Origin: an uncultured Flaviramulus sp.
GTDB lineage: Bacteria; Bacteroidota; Bacteroidia; Flavobacteriales; Flavobacteriaceae
NCBI GenBank assembly: GCA_947495125.1
Contig: CANLXL010000002.1
Location: 434,001 to 498,000, forward strand
Reading direction: 5' to 3'
DNA: 64,000 nucleotides
Position numbers and translations under genes: made by a program. The notes beneath the pieces were generated by a model that did no database searches, had not been told where the DNA came from, and saw nothing but the letters and a program-made list of their open reading frames with translations. This document shows, piece after piece, positions 54,588-62,696 of this stretch (its first letter is position 1; each line of letters opens with the position of its first letter).

Positions 54588-56051
54588 ATGAAGCAATTAT
54601 TTTGTATAGTATTGGTGTTCATTGGGTTTTTGTTTGGCTGCAAAGAAGCACAGCAAAAACACGAACAAAAAACCAGTAAAAAACCCAATATTATTTTCTT
54701 GTACTCAGACGACCAAAGCTATAAAGCGGTAAACGCTCTGGGAAACGATGAAATTATGACACCAACTATGGATAAATTAGTAGACGAAGGGGTAACCTTT
54801 ACACATACTTATAATATGGGGGGATGGAATGGCGCCATATGCTTAGCCTCCAGAGCTATGATTATAAGCGGTCGATCTATATGGAGAGCACAACAAGTTT
54901 CAAATAATTATTCGAAAAATGAAGATTTAGATAAAACCTGGCCCAGATTAATGGAAACTGCGGGTTACGAAACCTATATGACGGGTAAATGGCATATTAG
55001 AGCTAAGGCAGACTCCATTTTTAACCATGTTGGGCATGTGTTAAGAGGAATGCCCTTTGATACTCCGGAAGGTTATAATCGTCCACTATCAGAAAATGAT
55101 ACTCTTTGGAAGCCTTGGAAAAAAGAGTTTGGAGGGTATTGGAAAGGCGGAAAGCACTGGAGTGAATTAGTTAAAGATGATGCGGTTTCATTTATCGAAG
55201 ACGCTGCTAAAAAGGACAATCCATTCTTTATGTATGTGGCCTTTAACGCCCCGCACGATCCAAGACAATCTCCCAAAGAATATGTGGACATGTATCCTTT
55301 AGATAAGGTTTCGGTTCCAGAAAGTTTCCTCCCGGAATATCCTCACGCTGAGGCTATGGGAGCCGGAAAAAAATTAAGAGACGAGAAATTGGCGCCATTT
55401 CCCAGAACACCTTATTCGGTTAAAGTCAACCGACAAGAGTATTATGCCATCACGACCCATTTAGATGATCAGATTAAAGATATATTAGAAACTTTGGAAA
55501 AACAGGGTTTAAAGGAGAATACTTATATCTTTTTTACTTCAGACCATGGATTATCCTGTGGAGAACACGGCCTTTTGGGCAAACAAAGCATGTATGATCA
55601 TAGTGTAAGAGTGCCTCTAATGATTATAGGTCCGGATATTCCGAAAGGGAAAACAATTAGCGACGATGTTTATTTACAGGATGTCATGGCTACCACCCTC
55701 GACATTGCTGGTGTATCCAAACCTGAATATGTTGAATTTAAAAGCTTTCTGGATGTAGCCAAAGAACCTCGTTCAACAAAACCGTATGATGCTATTTATG
55801 GTACTTATGAAAAAGGGTCTCAAAGAATGATTCGTAAAGATGGCCATAAGCTGATTCTTTATCCGAAGTCAAAAACCGTATTGCTTTATGATATGGAAAA
55901 TGATCCCGATGAGTTGAACAATTTATCAACAGATTCTAGTCAAAAAGAAAAAGTGAAATCACTGTTTAAGGCGCTGGTAGAATTACAAAAAAATATGGGA
56001 GATCAATTAGATCTTACCGAGATATTTACAGATATAGAGCTTGAAGGTTAA
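54588..56051 (+). CDS. Sulfatase, S1 family (CLASR), lipoprotein
   Basis: A 487-residue sulfatase with a lipobox (FIGFLFGCKEAQ). Motifs are NIIFLYSDDQSYKAVNALGN with metal Asp residues, GGWNGAICLASRAMIISGRSIWRAQ, MTGKWHIRA, FFMYVAFNAPHDPRQSP and FFTSDHGLSCGEHGLLGKQ. The active-site signature is CxAxR rather than the commoner CxPxR, which is still an accepted formylglycine motif. The NAPHDPRQ and CGEHGLLGKQSMYDHSVRVPL blocks place it apart from the other three sulfatases here, so it probably attacks a different sulfate position. Confidence 0.92.
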   Translation: MKQLFCIVLVFIGFLFGCKEAQQKHEQKTSKKPNIIFLYSDDQSYKAVNALGNDEIMTPTMDKLVDEGVTFTHTYNMGGWNGAICLASRAMIISGRSIWRAQQVSNNYSKNEDLDKTWPRLMETAGYETYMTGKWHIRAKADSIFNHVGHVLRGMPFDTPEGYNRPLSENDTLWKPWKKEFGGYWKGGKHWSELVKDDAVSFIEDAAKKDNPFFMYVAFNAPHDPRQSPKEYVDMYPLDKVSVPESFLPEYPHAEAMGAGKKLRDEKLAPFPRTPYSVKVNRQEYYAITTHLDDQIKDILETLEKQGLKENTYIFFTSDHGLSCGEHGLLGKQSMYDHSVRVPLMIIGPDIPKGKTISDDVYLQDVMATTLDIAGVSKPEYVEFKSFLDVAKEPRSTKPYDAIYGTYEKGSQRMIRKDGHKLILYPKSKTVLLYDMENDPDELNNLSTDSSQKEKVKSLFKALVELQKNMGDQLDLTEIFTDIELEG

Positions 56052-56081
56052 GAAAATCTGGTTATTAAAAATTACTGAAAT

Positions 56082-57068
56082 ATGCATAGTTCAAATAAAA
56101 ATTCGAGTCGAAGAGATTTTCTGAAGATGTCATCATTGGCAGGAACTGCCATGGTTTTACCAATTGATGTCTTTGCAAATAGTAAGCTAAGGGAAAACAT
56201 AGAAATTGGTCTAATAACCGATGTCCACCAGGATGTCATGCATGATGGCGAGGAACGTTTGCAAGTGTTTATCGACGAAGCCAGTAAACGGAATCCGGAT
56301 TTTATTGTTCAAATGGGGGATTTTTGTCGTCCTTATGAGTATAATAAACCGTTTTTAAATATTTGGGATAGTTTTAAAGGTGATAAGTATCACATCCTTG
56401 GAAATCATGATATGGACGGTGGTTTTAGCCGTGATCAGGTAAGAGTATTTTGGAATATGCCCGCCAACTATTATTCATTTGATAAAAAAGGTATGCATTT
56501 TATTGTTCTGGATGGTAATGACCCCAATCCTAAACCGTTTTCGGGTTACAATCGCTATATTGGCGAGCAACAAAAAGAATGGTTAACCAATGATCTTAAA
56601 AAAACAAACCTACCTACGATCATTTTTAGTCATCAAACCATCGAGTATGAAGATGGCGGCGTTGCCAATTTAAAAGAGGTTCAACGTATTCTTGAAAATG
56701 CAAATAAAGAGGCTGGTTTTCAAAAAGTTTTGTGTTGCTTGAGTGGTCATCATCACACCGATTTTATGACTCAAATTAATGATATTTATTATGTTCAAAT
56801 AAATAGCGCTTCATACCAATGGGTAGGAGGTGACTATAAAAGAATAAGATACAGTAAGGAGATTGATGAAAAGTATGAGTGGATAAAATATACCATTCCA
56901 TATAAAGAGTCTCTGTTTACTTTTATGACTATAAAAAACGATAAGATCATTATTGAGGCTAAAAAAACAGAATTTGTAGGTCCCGGACCAGAAGAAATGG
57001 GAATGCCTGAAGATCACCCGCATTGTCCTACAGTACCTAAAATTTCCGGATTTAAAATGAAAATTTAA
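56082..57068 (+). CDS. Tat-exported calcineurin-like metallophosphoesterase
   Basis: A 328-residue phosphoesterase. The N-terminus NSSRRDFLKMSSLAGTAMVLPIDVFA is a twin-arginine signal, so the protein is folded with its metals before export. All catalytic blocks are present: LITDVHQD, VQMGDFCRP, ILGNHDMDGG, IIFSHQTIEYE and LSGHHHTDF. It differs in length and signal type from the lipoprotein metallophosphoesterase at 17.1 kb, so the two are not simple duplicates. It sits between a sulfatase and a triple-domain esterase, 7 bp before the latter, which suggests a coordinated removal of phosphate, sulfate and acyl groups. Confidence 0.87.
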   Translation: MHSSNKNSSRRDFLKMSSLAGTAMVLPIDVFANSKLRENIEIGLITDVHQDVMHDGEERLQVFIDEASKRNPDFIVQMGDFCRPYEYNKPFLNIWDSFKGDKYHILGNHDMDGGFSRDQVRVFWNMPANYYSFDKKGMHFIVLDGNDPNPKPFSGYNRYIGEQQKEWLTNDLKKTNLPTIIFSHQTIEYEDGGVANLKEVQRILENANKEAGFQKVLCCLSGHHHTDFMTQINDIYYVQINSASYQWVGGDYKRIRYSKEIDEKYEWIKYTIPYKESLFTFMTIKNDKIIIEAKKTEFVGPGPEEMGMPEDHPHCPTVPKISGFKMKI

Positions 57069-57075
57069 ACGTGTT

Positions 57076-59226
57076 ATGAAGTTGTTCTTGAAGTTGATTG
57101 TCTGCTATACTATAGTTTTTATGGGTTGTAAATCTGAATCTCCCAAAGAAAAGGTAAAACCTATAAAAATCGCCTGTGTTGGTAATAGTATTACTTATGG
57201 TTCCGGAATAGCGCATCGAGAGAAAAACGCATATCCGGTGCAATTGCAGAATTTACTGGGAGATGACTATCAGATTGAGAATTTTGGCGTTAGTGGCAAT
57301 ACGCTGCTAAAGAAAGGCGATCATCCTTATTGGGAATCTGAGAAGTATAAGAAAGCCTTATCCTTTAAACCGGATATCGTTTATATCAAACTTGGAACTA
57401 ACGATTCAAAACAGCAAAATAGAATTTATTTGGATTCCGATTTTGAAACGGATTATAAAGCGCTCATTCAGTCCTTTAAAGATCAAAATGAGGACGTTCG
57501 TGTGGTCTTATTGTTACCTGTTCCATCATTTTATGAAGACTCTACGGCCATTTGGAATCCAGTGATTAAAAATCAAATTATTCCCAAGACCCAAAAGGTC
57601 GCTTTTGATACGAATAGCGAGGTGATCGATTTATATCAATTGTTCATAGATCAACCTAACCTATTGCCGGATAAGATTCATCCATCGTCGCTAGGAGCTA
57701 CGGTAATAGCAAAGCGGTTATACGAAAACGTGATTCAAAGAACTGATGAAAACGATTCAAGATTTGACTTTTCAAAAGTAAAAGACATAAAGCAGAGTAA
57801 TTTTCATGGGTTTATTCAGACGGAATTTAATTACGATGAGGTCTCATGCAAAATAGTTGAACCAAAGCATATCGCTGAAGGAAAACCATGGGTGCTAAGA
57901 GCTCGTTTTTTTGGTCATGAGCCTCAGACTGACATCGCTTTGTTAGAGCGTGGATTTCATATTGCTTATTGCGATGTTTCAAATTTATTTGGAAATTATG
58001 AGGCTATAAACCGGTGGAATATGTTCTATCAATTAATGGTGGAGAATGGATTTTCGAAGAAAGTAGTACTTGAGGGTATGAGTCGCGGTGGATTAATTGT
58101 TTATAATTGGGCTGCGAAGAATCCTGAAAAAGTTGCGTGCGTTTATGCTGATGCTCCGGTTCTTGACGGAACAAGTTGGCCGGGCGGAAAAGGAACAGGG
58201 AAAGGGAGTTCTACAGATTGGAACAATTTTAAAAAGGTATATCATATTGCTTCGGAAGATGCTCTGACTAATTTTCAAGGAAACCCCATTCATCAAATAA
58301 GTCAAATTGCCAAAGGAGGTTTTCCCATGCTACATGTTTGCGGTGAAGCCGATAAAGTTGTACCCGTTGATGAAAATACACGAATCTTCGAGCAAAAAAT
58401 AAAAGAAGCTGGCGGAGAAATTGAAGTTATCTATAAACCCGAAGTTGGACATCATCCACACAGTTTAGAGAATCCAACACCTATTGTAGATTTTATTTTA
58501 AGGGCTACGCATAGAAAACTGAATTTTGCAACGATTCAGGCACCGGGTTCTGAGTACCGTTCAGGAGCAGGTTGGAAAGAAGGAAAAGGATGGTGGTATC
58601 AGGCAAACGATATTGACTCCCTTTGCCAAGCGACAAAAGATTTAGATATTCTACTGATAGGCAATTCCATAACACAAGGCTGGGGAGGCAGTCGGACCTT
58701 AACCACGCATAAACCTGGGCAAGCCGCTGCTGATCTTCATTTTAAAGATTTGAACTGGGTAACTGCGGGTATTTCGGGGGACAGAACCGAACACATCTTA
58801 TGGCGTATTGAAAATGGACAATACAACACCAATACACCTAAAATGGTCGTATTAGCTATTGGAGTAAATAACTTTCCTTTTAATACAGCAGATGAAATAA
58901 TAACCGGAATAGAAAAGGTCGTTGAACGCATTGAAACAGAATTTACAACATCTAAAGTTCTTCTGTTGGGCCCCTTGCCAACTTCGTTAAAAGCTGATAC
59001 TGAACGTCGAAGAAAATATGGCCGGATTCATAATGGTATAGCGCATTTAAGTCATAAACCTTCCGTATATTATGAGAACACGATTGACCATTTTTCAGAT
59101 GAAAATAATAACTTAAATAATGACTATTATGGTGGTGATGGTATTCATTTAAAACCGGAAGGCTATAATATTTGGGGGCAATTCATTAGAGAAAAATATA
59201 ATGAATTAATAGAAAGAAAAAACTAG
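57076..59226 (+). CDS. Triple-domain esterase: SGNH + alpha/beta hydrolase + SGNH
   Basis: A 716-residue protein with a lipobox (CYTIVFMGCKSES). Residues ~28-225 are an SGNH hydrolase: IACVGNSITYGSG, FGVSGNTLLKKG, IKLGTNDSK and DKIHPSSLGA. Residues ~235-480 are an alpha/beta hydrolase: VVLEGMSRGGLIVYNWAAKNP with the nucleophile, HVCGEADKVVP and KPEVGHHPHSL with the His. Residues ~515-716 are a second SGNH: ILLIGNSITQGWGG, TAGISGDRTEHILWRI, LAIGVNNFP and GDGIHLKPEGY. All three catalytic Ser/His sets appear intact. It would give one polypeptide three deacylating sites for a heavily esterified substrate. Confidence 0.87.
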   Translation: MKLFLKLIVCYTIVFMGCKSESPKEKVKPIKIACVGNSITYGSGIAHREKNAYPVQLQNLLGDDYQIENFGVSGNTLLKKGDHPYWESEKYKKALSFKPDIVYIKLGTNDSKQQNRIYLDSDFETDYKALIQSFKDQNEDVRVVLLLPVPSFYEDSTAIWNPVIKNQIIPKTQKVAFDTNSEVIDLYQLFIDQPNLLPDKIHPSSLGATVIAKRLYENVIQRTDENDSRFDFSKVKDIKQSNFHGFIQTEFNYDEVSCKIVEPKHIAEGKPWVLRARFFGHEPQTDIALLERGFHIAYCDVSNLFGNYEAINRWNMFYQLMVENGFSKKVVLEGMSRGGLIVYNWAAKNPEKVACVYADAPVLDGTSWPGGKGTGKGSSTDWNNFKKVYHIASEDALTNFQGNPIHQISQIAKGGFPMLHVCGEADKVVPVDENTRIFEQKIKEAGGEIEVIYKPEVGHHPHSLENPTPIVDFILRATHRKLNFATIQAPGSEYRSGAGWKEGKGWWYQANDIDSLCQATKDLDILLIGNSITQGWGGSRTLTTHKPGQAAADLHFKDLNWVTAGISGDRTEHILWRIENGQYNTNTPKMVVLAIGVNNFPFNTADEIITGIEKVVERIETEFTTSKVLLLGPLPTSLKADTERRRKYGRIHNGIAHLSHKPSVYYENTIDHFSDENNNLNNDYYGGDGIHLKPEGYNIWGQFIREKYNELIERKN

Positions 59227-59298
59227 TGGGAGGGAAGACTTTAGTCGTTAGATCGCAGTCGAAACTCATTTTTCCGAAGAACAAATAAGGAAAATTTA

Positions 59299-60225
59299 AT
59301 GGGATACAAATACAAATATGAAATGATCAAGAAAACTTTTATTTTACTAACCACTATTTCTTTATTAGGTTTTAATACCAAAACGGACTCTGTTAAAGAC
59401 TCGGCTACCTTAAAGGTTATTAGCTATAACATTTGGAATGGTTTTGAATGGGGAAAGGATGACATTCGAAAGGAGAATTTTATCTCCTGGGTTAATACCC
59501 AAGCACCCGATGTTCTGGCACTTCAGGAACTATGTGGATATACTCAAGAACAATTATCGAAGGATGCCAGGAAATGGGGACATAGTTATGCGAAAATTCT
59601 AAAAACTATAGGCTATCCAGTTGGAATTACCTCTACAGAGCCCATTGAGGTCAAAGAAAAAATAATGGATAATATGCATCATGGGGCATTACATTGTAAA
59701 ACAGCGAGCATTGATTTTTTTGTTATTCATTTTTCACCGTTCAGTTATAAGAATAGGCACGAAGAAGCAAGTATTATTCTAAACAAATTATCTAAGGTTT
59801 CTGAGAATCAAAATAAGTATTTGGTTTTAGGAGATTTTAATGCCTTGTCTCCTTTTGATGCACATTTATATAGAGATAATGACGAACTTTTAAGCTCAAA
59901 ACGAGCTTCAGAAAAAAAGCATGATCATGTTAGAAATTTAATCGATGGCGAGCTTGAATATGGTGCTATTGGATCACTTTTAGGGTTTCCATTAATTGAT
60001 CTTTCTCAAAAATATATCACAGGGTGGGATGATAAAGTAAGTTGCCCTACCCAGGTTTTTGAAACCGAAAAGGGAGAAGGAAGACCGGAGACTTCAACAC
60101 GTATCGATTATATTTTAGCATCACCATTCCTGGCCAAACAATGTATAAATTCGAGAGTATTAAATAAGAAGGATACCTATTACTTGTCTGATCATTATCC
60201 CGTCGTAGCGGAGTTTGAATTATAG
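59299..60225 (+). CDS. Secreted EEP-family phosphoesterase (third copy)
   Basis: A 308-residue EEP-fold protein with a signal peptide (MIKKTFILLTTISLLGF). An AAGGA eight bases before 59299 supports the track start; an internal Met at 59323 is the alternative. Motifs are VISYNIWNGFEWG, VLALQELCGYT with the catalytic Glu, FVIHFSPFSYKN, LVLGDFNALSPFD, TSTRIDYILAS and LSDHYPVVAEFEL. It carries the same active site as the copies at 2.7 and 27.8 kb, but the three differ clearly in sequence between motifs. It lies 17 bp before the last sulfatase. The phosphoester substrate is unknown. Confidence 0.85.
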   Translation: MGYKYKYEMIKKTFILLTTISLLGFNTKTDSVKDSATLKVISYNIWNGFEWGKDDIRKENFISWVNTQAPDVLALQELCGYTQEQLSKDARKWGHSYAKILKTIGYPVGITSTEPIEVKEKIMDNMHHGALHCKTASIDFFVIHFSPFSYKNRHEEASIILNKLSKVSENQNKYLVLGDFNALSPFDAHLYRDNDELLSSKRASEKKHDHVRNLIDGELEYGAIGSLLGFPLIDLSQKYITGWDDKVSCPTQVFETEKGEGRPETSTRIDYILASPFLAKQCINSRVLNKKDTYYLSDHYPVVAEFEL

Positions 60226-60242
60226 TTAACCTAACAAATATT

Positions 60243-61802
60243 ATGAAACATAAATTAATCGTTTTTTGTTTAATATGTGTCGTTTTTTATTCTTGTAAAG
60301 ACGAAGAGAAGTCGAAAGCTGTAAAAGCTACACAACCCAATATCATTATGTTTATGGTCGATGATATGGGCTGGCAGGATACCTCGGTACCGTTCTGGAA
60401 TGAAAAAACAGCTTTTAATAACATCTATGAAACACCCAATATGGAACGACTTGCCAGTGAAGGTGCTAAGTTTACACAAGCTTATGCTACACCGGTATGC
60501 ACGCCGACCAGAGTGAGTTTGATTTCGGGAATGAACGCTGCAAGACATCGCGTGACTAACTGGACATTAAGGCGTAACAAATTTATGGTAAACCCTCCCA
60601 AGGGATTGGAAATGCCAAAGTGGAATCTTAATGGGGCGCAACCAACTGATAGTATTGAATTAGCGGTGCATATCACACCCTTACCTCAAATTTTAAAGGA
60701 TCATGGATATTACACCATTCATGCTGGAAAAGCACATTTTGGAGCGATATCCACACCGGGTGCAGACCCAACAACTTTAGGATTTCAGGTAAACATTGGA
60801 GGTCATGCCGGAGGTGCACCGGCAAGTTATTACGGATTGAAAAACTTTGCTAAGGAAAATAAAAAAGACACTATTTGGAACGTCCCGGGATTAGAAAAAT
60901 ATCATGGGAAAGACATCTTTTTGACTGAAGCCCTAACCCAGGAAGCTGTTCTGTCTATAGACGATGCCATAAATGAAGAAAAGCCATTCTATTTATATAT
61001 GGCACATTATGCAGTACATACACCGATTCAGGGTGACCCCAGATATGAGCAAAAGTACTTGGACAAGGGATTAGATGCTATAGAAGCGCGTTACGCGTCC
61101 ATGGTAGAAGGTATGGACAAAAGTTTAGGAGACCTTATGGATCATCTTGATAAAAAAGGTATAGCCGATAATACTATTATTTTATTCATGTCTGATAATG
61201 GTGGGTTAAGTGCCTTGGCAAGAGGAGGAGAACCACATACACACAACAAACCGCTATCCAGTGGAAAAGGATCTGTTCATGAAGGAGGTATAAGAGAACC
61301 AATGCTCGTAAAATGGCCTGGTGTAGTTAAAAATAATTCAAGTGTAAATACACCGGTAATTATTGAAGATTTTTTTCCAACTATTATAGAAATGGCAGGA
61401 ATTTCGAATTATCAGACGGTTCAAACGGTAGACGGACAAAGTTTTACCTCCATGTTGAAAGGCCACAAGGTGAATAACAGCAATAGGCCTCTATTTTGGC
61501 ATTACCCAAATAATTGGGGCCCTTCAGGCCCGGGAATTGGTGCGACGAGTACTATAAGAAAAGGGGATTGGAAGTTGATTTATTATCATTTGGATAGCCA
61601 TTTTGAGTTATTCAATCTAAATACTGATATTGGAGAAACTACAAATTTGGCTAATAAGGAAATTCCAAAAGTTAAGGAATTGGCTGTAGAACTTGGTACA
61701 TATTTAAGAAGTGTCAAAGCGCAAATGCCAACAAATACCAATACGAATCAGTTGGTACTTTGGCCGGATGATGAAGATGTTATTGGTCAAATACAATTAT
61801 AA
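60243..61802 (+). CDS. Sulfatase, S1 family (CTPTR), lipoprotein
   Basis: A 519-residue sulfatase with a lipobox (CVVFYSCKDEEK). Motifs are NIIMFMVDDMGWQDTSVPF, TPVCTPTRVSLISGMNAARHRVTNW with the formylglycine Cys, IHAGKAHFGA, FYLYMAHYAVHTPIQG and LFMSDNGGLSALARGGEPHTHNKPLSSGKGSVHEGGIREPM. The GGLSALARG-type region and the long insert around residues 110-130 resemble sulfatases found in many polysaccharide loci of marine Bacteroidota. It is the last gene of the plus-strand enzyme run and is closed by a hairpin terminator. Sulfate position is unknown. Confidence 0.93.
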   Translation: MKHKLIVFCLICVVFYSCKDEEKSKAVKATQPNIIMFMVDDMGWQDTSVPFWNEKTAFNNIYETPNMERLASEGAKFTQAYATPVCTPTRVSLISGMNAARHRVTNWTLRRNKFMVNPPKGLEMPKWNLNGAQPTDSIELAVHITPLPQILKDHGYYTIHAGKAHFGAISTPGADPTTLGFQVNIGGHAGGAPASYYGLKNFAKENKKDTIWNVPGLEKYHGKDIFLTEALTQEAVLSIDDAINEEKPFYLYMAHYAVHTPIQGDPRYEQKYLDKGLDAIEARYASMVEGMDKSLGDLMDHLDKKGIADNTIILFMSDNGGLSALARGGEPHTHNKPLSSGKGSVHEGGIREPMLVKWPGVVKNNSSVNTPVIIEDFFPTIIEMAGISNYQTVQTVDGQSFTSMLKGHKVNNSNRPLFWHYPNNWGPSGPGIGATSTIRKGDWKLIYYHLDSHFELFNLNTDIGETTNLANKEIPKVKELAVELGTYLRSVKAQMPTNTNTNQLVLWPDDEDVIGQIQL

Positions 61803-61806
61803 AAAT

Positions 61807-61838
61807 AAAAGGCCTTCTAAAAATAGAAGACCTTTTTT
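61807..61838. terminator. Bidirectional terminator between convergent genes
   Basis: AAAAGGCCTTCTA pairs with TAGAAGACCTTTT across a four-A loop with one mismatch. T-runs follow on both strands (TTTTTT on plus; TTTTATTTTT on minus). It lies 5 bp past the sulfatase stop and just before the stop of the convergent DUF2807 gene, so it can serve both transcripts. Confidence 0.88.
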
Positions 61839-61860
61839 GGTTGGTTAAATGGGTTGGCTA

Positions 61861-62589
61861 TTATTGCTTTCTTATACTACCCGAAACATTGTCGCTTTTT
61901 TCAACTTTTTCAGGATTACCGTAATATCTAATATCGCCACCGCTGGACGCTTTTGCCGTGAGTTCTTTTTGAGTGTTAACAGTTATGTCCGCACCACTTG
62001 TGGCTTTAACCTGGCTTGATTGCGCAATTAAATTTTCGGCCTTGATATCACTTCCACTAGTTGCTTCGGCAATAAGTCTATCGGTTTTCCCCGAAATTTT
62101 TAAATCACTACCGCTCGTCGATTTGCAATTTAGTATCGCTGTGTTTACATCAACTTTCATATCACTGCCACTTGTAGATTTTAATTCAAGTTGCTCAACG
62201 CTAATCGTATTCGTTGAATATACATCACTACCACTGGTCGATATAATTTTGGAAATATCACTGAAAGTTACCATCACTTTCTGAGATTTAGATCTTCCGA
62301 TGTTTTCTTTACAGTGGATTTTTAACGTGTTGTCGACCACTTCTGTGACGATAATGTTTAACAGGTTTTCGTCGGCTTCAACCGTAATATCTTGACGATC
62401 GCCTTGCGTTAGATAAACATCTAAACCTTCACTGGCATGGATAGCTGTGAATGGTTCCGTGAGAGTTCTTTTTTCAATTTGAACATTACCATTGCCTTTA
62501 ACCCCGGGATTAAAGTTCACATCGAAATTACATGAGAAAAGACTCAGGCTTAGTAATGTTGCTACTATAATTTTTGTTAGTGTTGTCAT
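61861..62589 (-). CDS. DUF2807 (GIN-domain) head protein, lipoprotein
   Basis: A 242-residue envelope lipoprotein (LLSLSLFSCNFDVNF). After GNGNVQIEKRTLTEPFTAIHASEGLDVYLTQG it forms a beta-solenoid-like body with recurrent TSGSD turns: STSGSDVYS, STSGSDMKV, STSGSDLKI, ATSGSDIKA, ATSGADITV and ASSGGDIRY. DUF2807 proteins are common in Bacteroidota and often sit beside PspC genes, as here. Their function is not well established; an envelope-stress or adhesion role is only a guess. It is convergent with the sulfatase run and not part of the glycan locus. Confidence 0.9.
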   Translation of the reverse strand: MTTLTKIIVATLLSLSLFSCNFDVNFNPGVKGNGNVQIEKRTLTEPFTAIHASEGLDVYLTQGDRQDITVEADENLLNIIVTEVVDNTLKIHCKENIGRSKSQKVMVTFSDISKIISTSGSDVYSTNTISVEQLELKSTSGSDMKVDVNTAILNCKSTSGSDLKISGKTDRLIAEATSGSDIKAENLIAQSSQVKATSGADITVNTQKELTAKASSGGDIRYYGNPEKVEKSDNVSGSIRKQ

Positions 62590-62696
62590 AATTGCTCGTT
62601 TTTTGATTGATTTTATTTAATACTTCAAATATCTGTTTAAAAATGCCCTACTCGTAACCTAAATATCTGAACTGTTGTTTTTTAATGATGAATTGT

